Shown piece after piece: positions 49,291-62,526 of a stretch of DNA of 64,000 bases. Position 1 is the first letter of the stretch. Every line of letters begins with the position of its first letter. Source of the DNA: Sphagnum compactum (lineage: Eukaryota > Bryophyta > Sphagnopsida > Sphagnales); the NCBI GenBank assembly GCA_965153455.1, contig OZ234496.1, positions 1,302,001 through 1,366,000 of the forward strand, given 5' to 3'. The notes under the pieces were generated by a model, which had not been told where the DNA came from, did not search any database, and was given only the letters and a program-made list of their open reading frames with translations. The translations under genes and the position numbers were made by a program.

Positions 49291-50970
49291 TCATGGTTTC
49301 TTGAAACACAAGGAAGGCCAATTGAAAAATCCACAATGGGTCATTCAAGGATTCACATGAGATTTAGCCAAAAAGAAAGAAACCAATTAGCAAGCAAGTA
49401 TTAATTTTCAGCTTTTATATTCAATTATTAATTATCTTGTTATTATATTACTTGTCCATTTGGGAGGTTTTTTGAGGTTAAATTATGAGAGAGGATCTTC
49501 TCACTATAATTTATTTTGTGTGAAATTTCCTAGTGTTGCAAAAAAAATAAAATGTTACAAATTCAATGATGGGGGGGGGGGGGGATCAATAAAATTCGAA
49601 AAATAAAAAAAAACATATTTTAAGTCTTCAATTTCTAAAATACATGGTTCAAGTAGGTAGCAAAAAAAATTAAAAATGACATTATTTATTTTCTTCCTAC
49701 AATATTTTTAATAGCCACCTCAACCTACATCACAAAATTGAAAAGAAACCCCCCCACCTCTCTTCCATGTTCTCTCTAGTACCACTTGGCTCTATACTCT
49801 TTAGGCTTACTAGTAGTGCAGGCAAGTTGCTAGAGAAACTTACAACTTGTCAACTAAATTACAATTATTTATACAAATGTATAAAATTTTCAAAAAAAAA
49901 AAAAACTTTGCTCAAAAGAACAAAAGCTTGTGAAGGAAATTAAAAAGACTCTTTGTGGAATATTCAAGAAAATGTATATATATTTTTTGGACATAATTTT
50001 TATAAAAAAAATCAATTAATATTATAATTCTATGGGACATGTGTTGAAACTGGCCCCCTTATTTATACACTATGGTATTCTTTTGCAAAATTATAATAAC
50101 TGCCCAACACTACTTAGGTAGGATGATGAGAGGAACTCAGGAAGGAAGGGGAAGAAGGCACGATTATTGTTGGATGATAATTTTAAAACCTTGCCCACTG
50201 AGCCTCCTTCATTTGGACATTATCAATCTATTCTATTTCATTTCATTTCATTCATTCAAGAGCTCACTGAATTATAACATTGAATTAATGCCCTTCCTTA
50301 ATTGGGTATTTTATATTATTTATTTTATGTGTAAATTTCTCAATTTCTATGATCTTATTTTTCCCCTTCATTTTTATTTATATAATTATTAAATTAAATT
50401 AAATTAAATTGATTTTTGGGGTGTGTCCTTTGAATGGTGTGTGAAGCCCTTTCACGTTTTGTACTCCCTTGACTTTTGTGGTGAAGATGATGGCTAAAGA
50501 GAGCCACTTTATTCCTTAAAATTGGGGGGGGGGGAAAGAGGGGAACCTTGAAGGTGCCATTATAAAAGGGGTATGGGGGCAATCCCAAATGGACTACTTT
50601 GTTCTTGAGTCTCCGGAGGAGCTTGAATATTGTGTAATTCTTTTGGTGAACGGTTGGCATATTTGTTTTCATGTTAACATGAATCTATTGGGAGAGGGGG
50701 TGGCGTGGGGTGGCGTGGGGTGGGGTGGGGTGGTCCTCCTCGTATTCTTTTTAATTCCCCCTTTCACCTTTTGTAAGGGGAGGCGGGGGCGAGGGGGAGA
50801 AAAAGCCCTTCAAGAATCAAAATAGTATCGGAAGAGTGGACCCGTTGTTTTGGAGATGAAGGTGATGTCACGATTCTTATAAGTTATCCCCAGCTTTGCC
50901 GGGATTTTCTTATATTCGAATTTCCAATATTCACACCTGCCACGGGTGTCGGGTAATCTTTGAGATTTTA
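49291..50970. other. Spacer with homopolymer tracts
   Basis: Poly-G runs occur near 49570-49583 and 50524-50533, and GGGGTGGCGTGGGGT repeats at 50696-50732. No gene is supported. Confidence 0.4.
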
Positions 50971-50984
50971 TTTACACTCGGACA

Positions 50985-51305
50985 ATCAAAATGTGGGTTA
51001 CGGATTTTCCTATCCTGAACTTATCCATTTGCTCGACAAAATTATTATTATTTTTTTCAAAAAAAATTCTTTCTTTTATGGGGGCGGGGGGTTTAAAAGG
51101 TGTAAAAAGGTTGAAACAAGCAACCACACTTAATAAGCCTTCTAGTGGCCATATTTTCAACCGAGGAAATATTAAATTTAAGTTACCGATTTGCTCAACA
51201 GTTTATTTACTTATTTATCGTGGGGGGTAAGAGGCATGAAAGGTTGAAACGTCCAACCGCACTTAAGCATTTTCATGCCCATATTCAACTAAAAAAATGT
51301 TAAAT
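50985..51305. repeat. Diverged ~160-bp tandem duplication
   Basis: The order TTACGGATTT, CCATTTGCTCGACA, GGGGGGTTTAAAAGGT, GTTGAAACAAGCAACC, ACACTTAA, CCATATTTTCAAC in 50995-51165 is repeated in diverged form from about 51180 to 51300 (TTACCGATTTGCTCAACA, GGGGGGTAAGAGGC, GTTGAAACGTCCAACC, GCACTTAAG, CCATATTCAAC). Confidence 0.7.
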
Positions 51306-51569
51306 TTGGGGACTCAAAAAACCTTGATTTAATCTGGGGATGGGATACGTACCATGGTTAGAACCAACCTTTAAAAACAAAAAAAATTCACCCAAGGAAC
51401 CAAAAGAAAAAAAGAAACAAAAAAAAAAGGTCCAAATGTCCCTAGCTTTGGCCTGAATGAAAAAAAAAGAAGAGGAATCCCCTTAAGTAGCCTATCTCCC
51501 AAGAGAACTTTTGTAACACGTATAAGGAATTCCAACCGAAAGGTTGGGTTTCCACATGGTTTCCACATG

Positions 51570-51785
51570 CCGGGTGGACCCATGAGTTTGATGACATAAT
51601 GAAATATGGGGTAGAGTTTAGCCACTAATGCTGGGTGGACCCCATGAGTCAAATGATATAATGGAAAATACGGGGTAGAGTTTAGCCACAATTGCCATTC
51701 ATGCATTTGGGGTGGACCCATGAGTCGATGATAATATGAAAATATGGGGTGAAGTTTAGCCACAATTGCCATTCATGCATTTGAG
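51570..51785. repeat. ~60-77-bp tandem repeat, three copies
   Basis: GGGTGGACCCATGAGT, followed by TATGGGGTAGAGTTTAGCCA, recurs with starts near 51572, 51632 and 51709. The last two copies also share ATTGCCATTCATGCATTTG. Confidence 0.85.
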
Positions 51786-52925
51786 TTGGCACCTGACTCG
51801 AACCAACAACCGAAAGAAAAGTTGAAATCCCCTTTCCCCTACATTGAGGTCCTCCTTCCTTTTGCACGTCAAGCTTATTCATTGGTCGTGTTCCCGGATG
51901 ACTTTTGCATAGTTGGCATGGCGATACCAATTTGTCGGATCCAGACTTTTTTGTTCGAACAACAAAGAAAGGATTGGATTCACTTTACTCACAACTACCT
52001 ATACTAAATAAATAAAACCTACCCACAATGCCCGTGGCTAGATAACAAATCCTTAGGTTTTGGCTCCCCCGGTTTGTTTGTTCGTTTCGTTCGTTCGAAC
52101 ATGACCAAAATGCTTGACCCGACCCCCAAAATCAAGAGCTTCACTCACATCTACAAATGGTGAGAAGATTGAAAAGCCGGAGACAAGTGTTTTTTTTAAA
52201 AAAAATCTTCCAATTTTGTGAGGATTCTCAAGTATCAAATCATCCGTAAATATGTTTAGCCAAAATTTGGCAATATTCAAAATATGAAAATAGAAAATCT
52301 TTAAGCACTCCTTTGAATTGAATTGTAGGCAATTGTTGAATTTTTTTATGCAATTAAAAAAAAATCAAAATCAGGAATTTCCGATATAAAAATTTTAAAC
52401 CTTTTTTTAATGGTGAAAAATTGCCACAAAATAAAATAAAATAAAAATAAAATAAAATAATCGTTGCGACCACCTTGAGACCGGTGTTAATTTTTGCTAT
52501 AATTTGTAATTTTCAACCCTTGCACCACTTGTCTCAAACTTTAGACAACTCTGAAATGTACTTGATGTTGTTGTTGTGGTGGATGCCAAATGGCCAAAAA
52601 TAAAAGGAACTATGTTCAAGTGGCCAACATGATATGGCACTCCCTCAAAACAAAACAAAACAAAAATAACAATCCCTTAAAGGGGGGGGGCGCCACCTAT
52701 TGGTGCCCTCCTCTCAACTCTCCACCTCCCAAACAAACAAATTTGTCTACCCATATGCTTTTGAGGAGCTTTTAGGGTACAAAGAAAAAGTGAAGAAATT
52801 TCAGCCTTTTGAAACTTCGCCAAAAAAAGAGAGAATTTGGCTATTTCAAAAAATATTCTTTGAAAATGAAGTGATTTTGGAAGGCTGAATTTTTTTTTAA
52901 CAATAGCCACAATTTTATATATTGG
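51786..52925. other. Spacer, nothing recognised
   Basis: Contains (AAATAAAA)n-like words at 52430-52460 and a short G tract at 52682-52690. No coding or RNA feature is supported. Confidence 0.35.
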
Positions 52926-53070
52926 TTTTTGGTGTGTAGCTAGACATATAGAAGGATGATGTGTACTTTATATATCCAGTTTATAGCCAAATTTGGCTAA
53001 ACCTTCCTAGGGACAATTGTCAATTTTTTCTACATCTTCCTACGGATGACAACTTTGGCTACAATATAAT
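52926..53070 (+). repeat. Dispersed GCCAAATTTGGC-family repeat, best copy
   Basis: Reads GTAGCTAGACATATAGAAGG, then TTTATAGCCAAATTTGGCTA (palindromic core TAGCCAAATTTGGCTA), then CCTTCCTAGGGA, TCTACATCTTCCTACGGATG and ACTTTGGCTACAA. A further fragment (CAAATTTGGCTATA, ATGGATGATTGCTACTT) lies at 53325-53372. Non-coding. Confidence 0.7.
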
Positions 53071-55187
53071 TCAAAAAAATAACATTGGTAAGCATATTCT
53101 ATTATGAAACAAAAAGGTTGCGAAAGTTTTCTCTCTAGAATCTTGTGATCTTTTGCAATTTTGCAAAAAAAATCTTTTAAAAGGAATATTTTATCAAAAA
53201 ATCTCTTTTTTTTGAAAATAATCACCAAAAAAGGATAGAAATTCTAAAAATCCACCAAAATTCACCACAACATGAAAAGGTGTTTAAGATTTTTCTATTT
53301 TCATTTTTTTGAATATCATCAAATTTGGCTATACACTCTTCAAATGGATGATTGCTACTTAAGCAACATCACAAAATTGAAAGTTAAAATAAAGATTGAT
53401 CTAGAAACAAATTGCATTAATTTGCAATAATTTGCATTTTCACTTAGAATGAAATTTGAGTGTCAAGATGCTTGTTTTAAGTTCACAATTGTTCCCTATA
53501 TATTGAACTATGATTCTTTACGAATAGCCTATCACAGTTTCATTTTGTGACCCCATTGTTGTTTACCATCTTTAATGAGCTTGTTGCTTACACATAGCAT
53601 CTCCACTTTGCCTTGCTACCTCCACCTCTTTGTTCCATTGTTTCCACTTCAAATTACAAACCTCCAAAGCCCCCAATGTAAATCATTAATAATATCTTCA
53701 CAATGTGTGGCAACAACAAACTTCATCACACCATAAAAATATGGAATGATAAAAATGTTGTAAGAGTTCAAAATCACACCTTAGTTTTTAAATTCTTTGA
53801 TCAACTGGGGAAAAAAAGAAAAAAAGAAACTCAAACTTATACACCTAAGTTTATGAGTTCTTCATTTCTACAATCAAAAGATGATTATAAGTGTGAACCA
53901 TCATTTTAGTAGGTACCTAACTTTTTCAACTAGCATTATCATGGCATTGCAAGTGTGAACCTATGTTCTAGCACTAGGTACAATCAATTTATGGTAAGTG
54001 TTAACATTTCATTTATAAAATTTTAGATGATTAGTTAAGTGTTAGGGTTCCTCCCATGTATGGTCCTAACACCAAGTGCGAAAGTTATTTAGCAAGCATA
54101 AAGACCTCATAGCTTTTTCATGGTGCAACAATTGGAGGTCATGATAGAACACATATGTAATAAATTTGAGCGATTATTATGTTTCTAAAGCATGGCTTCC
54201 ATCTTTGTAGCAAGCTTTAGGGTTTTGGTTCATGGCTTGCACACATCTTTTTGGTCAAAAAGACATCTTATTCAACATCTACTTTGCATAATTGTTGTTG
54301 TTGGTGACCTTCTCAACATCTGGACTATTGATTTAGAAGTGGGAAAAAACCATGGTTCCGATCTTTATGCCACATAAAGCACAAGGGTGAGGGCATTACT
54401 AGGATAAGGGGGCCAAACTTTTCCCAAGTAAAATGTAAGTCCTCATCCACCTCAGAATGCTGGAAAGCACTCTCAGAGAAATTCCCTAGTTTATTTGAAG
54501 GGCATCTCTTATATATATATATATCCATGAGTATCCCTCCTCGAAAAGAGGGATTTTCCCACCTAAGAGTGGTAGGGAAATCATGTGTAATGTAAAGCTT
54601 GTGGTTAAGGGCCTACTATCTCATAAACTTTGAACCCTAAGCTTCTCATGAGAAGGGTCACATTACTACTCCCAATAGCCTAGTTTTGCTTGCGTACAAA
54701 TAACAATGTCCAAATTTTACTTTAACTAAACTTTGCACCTTAGTCGATCAAATCAAACCAAACGGTGTTGTTTAGGGCACAACATTGACACTCACAAAGT
54801 TCATAGAGAGTTAGTTTTATACATACGGCCTCTTGCATTGTGCATATAGGTAGGCATCCATTCATTCGTCACAAACTTTATTCTCTATGGGGTGCAAAAG
54901 CACCAACCCTTCTTTTACCGTGGATAGTGGCTAGCGTCTTTGACATAGAATCATGGAACTTGCCCCCATGGGATGCGGCATATGTAAGTTACCTCTCTCT
55001 CTCCGATGTGAGGAAATCTACCTCTAGAGAAAAAAGGCAAGATTTTGTTCACCATTGCCTACATGGGTGCCATGGTACAAAAGGACCATTACTCTAATTT
55101 AGGGGTGGGGAGAGGTTGGTGGTTGCTTATAAACATTAGAAAAACCAAAATCTCAAGACGACATGAAGTAGTCTCCAAGTCCAAATC
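53071..55187. other. Spacer, nothing recognised
   Basis: Mixed AT-rich DNA with a (TA)n run at 54511-54525 and no supported genes. Confidence 0.35.
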
Positions 55188-55535
55188 TGGACTCACATAC
55201 ATTTCCGGGGTTAAATATAAGAAGCTCCTAAAGAGGCCTCATCCAGGTCTCCAACTCGGAACACTTCACATATTTCCCGGGTTAAATAAATATAAGCTCT
55301 TAGAGAGGCCGGCCTCATCCAGGTCTCCAACAACTGGGGAGTTTCACATGTCCCCCCGAGTTAAATATATAAGCTCCAAAGGAAAGGAGGCGGCCTCATC
55401 CAGGTCTCCAACAACTGGGAATTTCACATTTCCCGGGTTAAATAATACCCTCCTAGAGAGGCCCTCATCCAGGTCACCAACAACTCACAATTTCACATGT
55501 TCCGGGGTTAAATATAGCCTCTAAATAGAGAGGAC
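55188..55535. repeat. ~75-bp tandem repeat, about 4.5 copies
   Basis: CCTCATCCAGGTCTCCAAC recurs at about 55237, 55313, 55394 and 55463, each followed by a TTTCACATNTCCCGGGTTAA-like phrase and AGCTCCTAGAGAGGC. A plus-strand frame stays open across the array, but its composition is repeat-driven. Confidence 0.85.
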
Positions 55536-57972
55536 GATTCTTCACCATGGTCACCATGGCTTGCTTGCCTGAGTGAATGAGGAAGGTGAAGGTATGAATC
55601 GTGGTGGTGGTGGTGCGACAAAATTGCATATGGAGAGTCAGAAAAGAAAGCATGTCAGTGACAAAATTTGTTTGTGCAGAATTAGTAAGTAAATGGAAGC
55701 AAAAGCATGTGCATAACTGGACAACTAAATTAGTCGGGCCCTTCCCCAGTTGTGGCCTATGTCCTCGTGCAGTTTGTTAAGTTAACCGACTTGGCGCATC
55801 TGTATATTTTATTATTCCAGGTTTAGACGCGCACACACACACACACACACACACACCCCTCTTCCCCCCCTTTCCCGCATACCTATCTTAAAATTCCAGA
55901 GCTATGCCAGGGTGGGGAATCAGAATTGCTTGCCATCCCATCATTAAGTTTTCCTGCCTTTTTTAAAAAAAATTAAAAAATAATAATATTTAAATAATTT
56001 AATCAGAATTGCCGTCCCATCATTAAGTTTTCCTGCCTTTTTTATAGAAGAAAATTAATATTTAAATAATTTAAATAATTTAAATAAATTTTAATGTCAA
56101 TTAATTAATTGTTGCACTTAGAAAGTTCGAAGACCCCACTTCAGAATTTTGTGCACAAAGATTTAGGATAAGTCATGCAGGCACAGCTCACATGAGCCAG
56201 GCAGGGCTTCTTGAGAGAGAGAGAGAGAGAGAATTCATCAAAACTTAATTTATAAACACACAGCTGATTTGGAAAATGTACCAAGATATTAAAAAATAAG
56301 GGAGAATTTCAAAGACATCAAGTTAGCACAAACTAACTAGATGTTAAAAACTCTCCATCTCAACAACCAAATTCGCTTGTGATAGGTTGACCGTGGTTAA
56401 TGAGGGGTGTAAAAACCTTTTGTCTCAACAACCAACCCACTTGTAATACATTGACCATGGTGAGGAGGGGGTGCAAAAACTCTCTATCTCAACAAGCAAG
56501 CAAGCAACCAACCAACCGCTTCTAATAGGTCGACCGTGGCAATGGGGGGTGTGTCCTGAAAGGGTTGAAGTCGAGAAGTGGCATGTCAAAGAATCACCTT
56601 AATAGGTAGGGTGTTCTTTGCACTAGAATGGTTGTTTGTTTGTTTTACTTAACCTTGTTGGGGCTCCTGCCCTTTTTTCCTTGTGTCCATTCTGCTTTTT
56701 TTCTCTTGTCATTTTTGTTTTGTCATCCTGTTTTCCTTGCACTCAAGTTGGGCAGAGTTTTACATCAACTACAAATGCATTGCAACAAACCAAGTTCCTG
56801 TTTTTGTCTTTTGTCCTTTATTAGGTCAATTGTGGGTCAGAATTCCATGAAATCAACTGCCAGTTCCAGTTTCTTTTTTTTTTTTTAAATATTTTCTCAA
56901 TCAGGTAACCAAAATGTTCCAGTTTTTTAATTTAATAAGAACAAATTTATATTATTATTACTATTTATTATTTTACTTTTTCTGATTTATAATATTTAAA
57001 GAAATAATCAAAGAACTGACTTTTTCCTGTTATTCCAAAGCTCTCAAAGAATTGGAGTTTTTTCATGGAAAGAACTGATGAAGAATTTACACTTATATAG
57101 ATGGTTATTTGTTCCTTTGTTTGTTGGTTTTGTTTTTTGTTTTTTGTTTTTTTTCAATTTTTTGAGAAGTGTGTTTTTATAGATCAGAATGGAATCTGTG
57201 CTTTATTATTTCAAAATTGTGATTTATTGACCTAAAGAACTGCCCCCATAGCAATTAGGGGTTTATTCTTGTTTCCAATATCCATCCAACATTGGTTTAG
57301 AGGGCGGGTGTTTGTTGTCTGGTTATAGCTTTTTAATTTTAAAAGCTTCAATTCTAGTTTCAACTTTTCAAACACTTGGAGAGAACCTTTGGCTCCAGTT
57401 CTATTTATTTATTTATTTTGATAGACCCAATTGGATCTGGTTCTCAACCTGGTTCTTCACAATTCTAGATACTTGGTTGTTTTTTAAATCTAATTAATTA
57501 ATAATTTTTTTATAAAAAAAAACCAAGTTTGGTCCCAAATTGGATCCTGTTCTATTTACCTATGCATAAACTCAAAATTGAGCAATTTTTATAATTATTA
57601 TCATTGCACAACCAACAAGAAGTGACCACTTGTACCAATTTCATGTTTAAGCCAAAATATAAAAGAAAATCAAATAAAAGAAACAGCAACATGCATACAT
57701 GAAACTTGTTCCAAAACGTAACTAATAAAATGCTTAACTCCGAACCTGCTGCCCACATTCCCAAACTTAATTGTTAAAAAATAAATTGCATGCTTCAAAC
57801 TTTTTCACAAACATAAACAACTCCCTTTTTATTTCCATGTGTATTTTGAAGAATCACCCCGAACAGAAGAACCCTAGGCCGTTATGCCGGGGGAGCTCCC
57901 CAGATTTTTATATGTTCCCATGTTCCCATGGAAAATTTCTTGTTTATGAAATGCAAAGAAATAAAAAGACAG
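55536..57972. other. Spacer with microsatellites
   Basis: (AC)n at 55829-55856 and (GA)n at 56213-56232. A three-fold diverged repeat at 56340-56540 carries CTCAACAACCAA, then AATAGGTTGACCGTGG and GGGGTGTAAAAAC. No gene is recognised. Confidence 0.4.
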
Positions 57973-60900
57973 TTGTTTCCATAAAGGGTGGTTCTCATGC
58001 CGGAGCAAACTTACACATAAAAATGTTGTGTTTCAATGGTGGCCCGATGCTCATTTCGGCCAGTTTAAAATCACGCACCACGAAACATGAGCCTCCAAAC
58101 AAGAACCTCAAAACTTATCACCCACTCAAACATGTAACATATTGGGAGCTATGTTTCAGCCCCATTTGCCCATCTTCTATGTTCCCCCATGCAATCCCCA
58201 TCCATGCCCCATGACCCATCCATGACGATTTAGACCTTTTTTTAACTTCGCATCGTCGTCGTGTATTTTTCTACTTAACTTTGATGTCTTCATTGATGCT
58301 CCCCGCTAGAGACTTAGTTAGGGTTTTGATAACAAAAAGAGCTCATGGCGATAATAGGCAAGCTCTGTCTTTTCACCCACATTAGATCATTCATCATGCT
58401 CTTATCCGCATCTTTCTTCACTTTCATTTTTCCATTCGAAGCACAACAATGTTGTGCATGAATAGTTTTAAGAATCAATAACATGTCTTGTTTAACCCTA
58501 TCAAGGCTTCTTGATGTTTGTAGGTGAATATTTGTTTCTATATTGTTTTTAACGATTAACACATGTTGTGTCAAAGATTAAGAAGTTGCACAACGAATAT
58601 TTGCTCACAAAGGGGACGAGTTTACTACTTCTATTGTGTTCATTTCCTATGTTGTTCGGTTTGCATTGTCTTGTTGTTTGTTGTTGTTTTTCTTGTCATC
58701 TATTTGATCATTTCCCTCATTGTTGTTTGGGTTTCTGATTTTTTTGTTTCTTTAAAATTTTTTTTGCAACAATCCACTTTTTTTTATAAAATGGATAATA
58801 GCTTGTAATCTTGCAGTGCTTCTCGCACAGCTCTTGGGTGTTCCTAAATAATGTTTCGAAGTTGTCCATGTGTTACCTTTGAACATCCAAGAGCATTAGG
58901 AGCAGTCTCACAAAAATGTAACCTTTAACATTCTTAAGCAAAGGAAGTATGGGTTTCGTTTTTGTTTCTAGTTAACCGAGGTGATTCAACAAAATGTACC
59001 ACTATGACAAACTGCATTAAAAACATGTTCCAATTACATGTTTCAACATCTTTGTAGGTTTTTAATTTCTATACACATGTTTCGACTATTCAATGAATGG
59101 TAGTGTTCAAATATTGTTTGGCTCAGGGTTCATACCATGTTTTCTATTTTTGTAAACATGTTTTGACTATCTAGTTGAATGGTAATTTTCGAATACCATT
59201 GGGTTCAAGTTTTAACGCATGTTGTTAAATAACGTTTTGTACATAGATTTGTTATGTTTCTAGTTTTCTATTGGAAAGACTTTACAATGATTGATGGAAG
59301 GTAGGTGGATGTTTGAAGGAAATGTTATGGCCTATCCAATACATTCCCCTCAAAAATCCAACTGCCATTTGTTGACCATTATTTTAGATATGTTTTTGGT
59401 GAATGAAGCTTTGTTATCCTATTGCAAGGTTCCTCCCCCAATCCTTGGGTGTTCTTGGACAATTTGAAGGTTAACATAAACTTACCTTTGAAAAGCCAAG
59501 AGCATTGGGTGACATTTTACAACTTGGTTACATTAATGACTATGATGTATTGATTCAAAAGTCATCTAAAACATGTTCATGGAATATTACAAAAACATCA
59601 CTTACAATCGATGGAATTTAATATGCTGTGGATAATAGGATTGGAAAATATCCTACAAAACATCATAGAAACATGTTTACTGAAACTAAACCTAATATTA
59701 CGAAACAATGAAACATCAACGAAACATAAAGGATGAATGGAAACAGAATCTGCACAAGAACATGATCATCGAAACATGGATTAAAAAACTTAGAAAAATA
59801 CATTTAGGAACATAGTGTTAGAAACATCCCAAAATGACATTACCATCCATAAAAGACAAATATGCACTTAAAAAATGCATTAATTTTTTTGAAAGTTGTT
59901 GGTTGAGTTGTAAAAACATGAAATTTGGTTCCAATAGTAGTCAGGAAGAAATCTGTTTCGAAACATAAATCCTCATTTGTAAAAGAATCTAAAACATGTT
60001 GAATCTGAAACATTTAAATTTCAGGTCACAAATTTCCTTTTAGATTTAATGTTTTGAGTTGCATCACTACATCTGAGGAAATCGCATAAGCATTTTAAGC
60101 ACATCCCGTGACCATCGTTCAATCACTGGAACTTCGTTGCTTGTATCAAGTGCACAAACCCACTTTGTAATTCTCCCGTTACTGTTTGTTGCCTTTTAGC
60201 TACTTGTTTCAAATCAACCAATAAATGTTGCATGAACATATTGTTCTCAATAACGTCCAAAACTAGTTTGAAAATGAGATCACAAATATTTTTCATAAGG
60301 TTTTTGGTCCTCGGGGGAATTGGACTTGTTTCTAATGTTTACGATTAACAAGGTGTGAGAATTGGGCAAGGACTAAACATTTAAAAATTACCATTCAATT
60401 AGATAGTCGAAACTTGTTTATAGAAATAGAAAACATGGTATGAACTCTGAGCCAAACTGTATTTGAACACTACCATTCATTGAATAGTCGAAACATGTGT
60501 ATAGAAATTTAAAACCTACAAATATGTTGAAACATGTAATTGGAACATGTTTCTAATGTAGTTCGTCATATTTCGAATGGTACATTTCGTTAAATCACCT
60601 CGTTTAACTGGGGACAATAACGGAACCCATACTTCCTTCGCTTAAGAATGTTAAAAGTTACATTTTTGCGAAACTACTCCTAGTGCATTTGGATGTTCAA
60701 AGGTAACATACGGAAACATTATCTAGGAACACCCAAGAGCTGTGGGGGAAGCTCTACAAGATTATAACTTATTATCCATTTTCAAGAAAAAAGTGGATTG
60801 TTGCAAAAAAATGTTTAAAGAAACAAAAAAATTGGAAACCCAAACAATAATGAGGGAAATGATCAAATAGACGACAAAAAGACAACAACAAACAACAAGA

Positions 60901-61812
60901 CAATGCAAACTTAACAACACATGAACACAATACAAGTGGATTGTTGCAAATAAGTGTTTACAAAAACGAAAACCCAAACAACAAATAGGAAATGAACAAG
61001 TAGAGAACAAGAAAACAACGACAAAAAACATAACAACGCAAACCTAAGCAAACAACGTGAGAAATGAACACGATAGAAGTAGTAAACTTGTCTCCTTTGC
61101 GAGTACATATTTGATGTGCAACTTCTTAATCTTTGACACAACATGTGTCAATCGTTAAAAACAATATAGAAACAAAAATCCACCTACAAACATCAAGAAG
61201 CCTTAATAGGGTTAAATAAGACATGCTATTAATTCCGAAAGTTGTTCATGCACAACATTGTTATGCTTCGAATGGAAAAATGAAAGTGAAGAAAGCTACG
61301 GATAAAAACAGGATGAGTGATCTAGTGTGGGTGAAAAGGCATAGCTTGCCTAGTGCCACCATGAGCTCTTTTTGTTATCAAAACCTTAACTACATCTCTA
61401 GCGGGGGAGTGTTGATGAAGACGTCAAAGTTTGATAAAAAATACATGGCAACAATGCGAAGTTGAAAAAAGGTTTAAAACATCATGGATGGGTCATGGGG
61501 CATGGATGGGGATCGTATGAGGGAACATGGAAGATGGGCGGATGAGATTGAAACATAGCTCCCGAAACGTTACATGTTTCAATGTGATATGTTTCGAGGG
61601 CTTGGGCTGTCTGGGCATCAAAAAGCGCATTGGGCCACCCGCCAAAACTTGACATGTTTTGATGGGTGGTAGGTTTCAAGGTTCTTGTTCCGAGGCTCAT
61701 GTTTTGTGGCACACAATTTTTGACCGGCCAAAATGAATGCTGGGCCGCCACCAAAACACATGTTTTTGTGTGAATTTGGTCCGAGGCCCTTGCTGCCCGT
61801 GTGTGGAAACCC
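57973..61812. repeat. 3.8-kb imperfect inverted repeat (fold-back element)
   Basis: The left arm is ~57973-59197 and the right arm ~60378-61812, with a loop of about 1.2 kb. Paired anchors include GTGTTTCAATGGTGGCCCGA with its counterpart near 61750, CACGAAACATGAGCCTC (58079) with the complement near 61690-61705, AACATTGTTGTGC-type words near 58440 and 61250, and TTGAATGGTAATTTT (59172) with its partner near 60395. A diverged third copy of the CTTGGGTGTTC...TACCTTTGAA segment lies in the loop (59445-59500). The right arm has an extra internal duplication near 60770-61030. Arms hold weakly similar chance frames. No transposase was recognised. Confidence 0.75.
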
Positions 61813-62526
61813 GTGCCAAGCCACCTCGAAGTGAACAACACATTTACGACTTGTCATTCAAATAACGTCGAGGCCAGACCATACATGCTCTAATGCTAGG
61901 CAAGTCTTCCCATTTGTGGTATTATGCTTGCAAAAAACCCTATATGAGAGGGTCACTAACCACCAGGGTATTAGGGAGTTTATAACCATAACATCCCTTT
62001 GGCAATATTGAAAATTTGGCAATATTTTTCCCCAAAAAGTAACAAAATTAGTCAAACAAACCTACACTTGGAAAAAACTTTCCATCCCCAAAAATTCTTT
62101 AATGTAAATTTCAAAATTCATTGAAATTATTTCAAAATATTAGAAATATCCGATGCGTAGACCAAATCAAGGTTTCTTTTCTTTTCTTTTAATTGAACGT
62201 CAATACCCGGACCAGAGAGATCCATTTGACGACAATGGATCAAATCTAGTATTTTTGGGGGCTTAATGTGATGACAATGGGGCCTTACTAAAAAAGGTCA
62301 AGGTACCTATGTGGGTGCCCAGGCTCACCCTGGCAGGGCCCAGTGAAGCAGCACCTACACTGGTACCTTCACCTTCTCTAGTGAGGCCTCTTAAGCCCTC
62401 AGCCATGGGCATTACCAGAATCGGTCTCACCTGAGGTAGTAGGGGGCCCATGCTTGACTCTGCCTCATGTGAACCCTTACTATAATAAAAGGCTGCAGCG
62501 TGGAGCTTTACCCTAGACTCCAGATG
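61813..62526. other. Spacer with a GC-richer patch
   Basis: The patch 62270-62525 is GC-rich against its surroundings (for example GGGTGCCCAGGCTCACCCTG) and abuts the satellite. No coding or RNA identity was established. Confidence 0.35.

Noticed and set aside
58563-58808. Hydrophobic 81-codon frame resembling a small membrane protein, with a similar one in the opposite arm (60762-61144)
   Set aside because: Similarity between the two frames is explained by the inverted repeat. Both are TTG/TTT-rich with no start context or domain.
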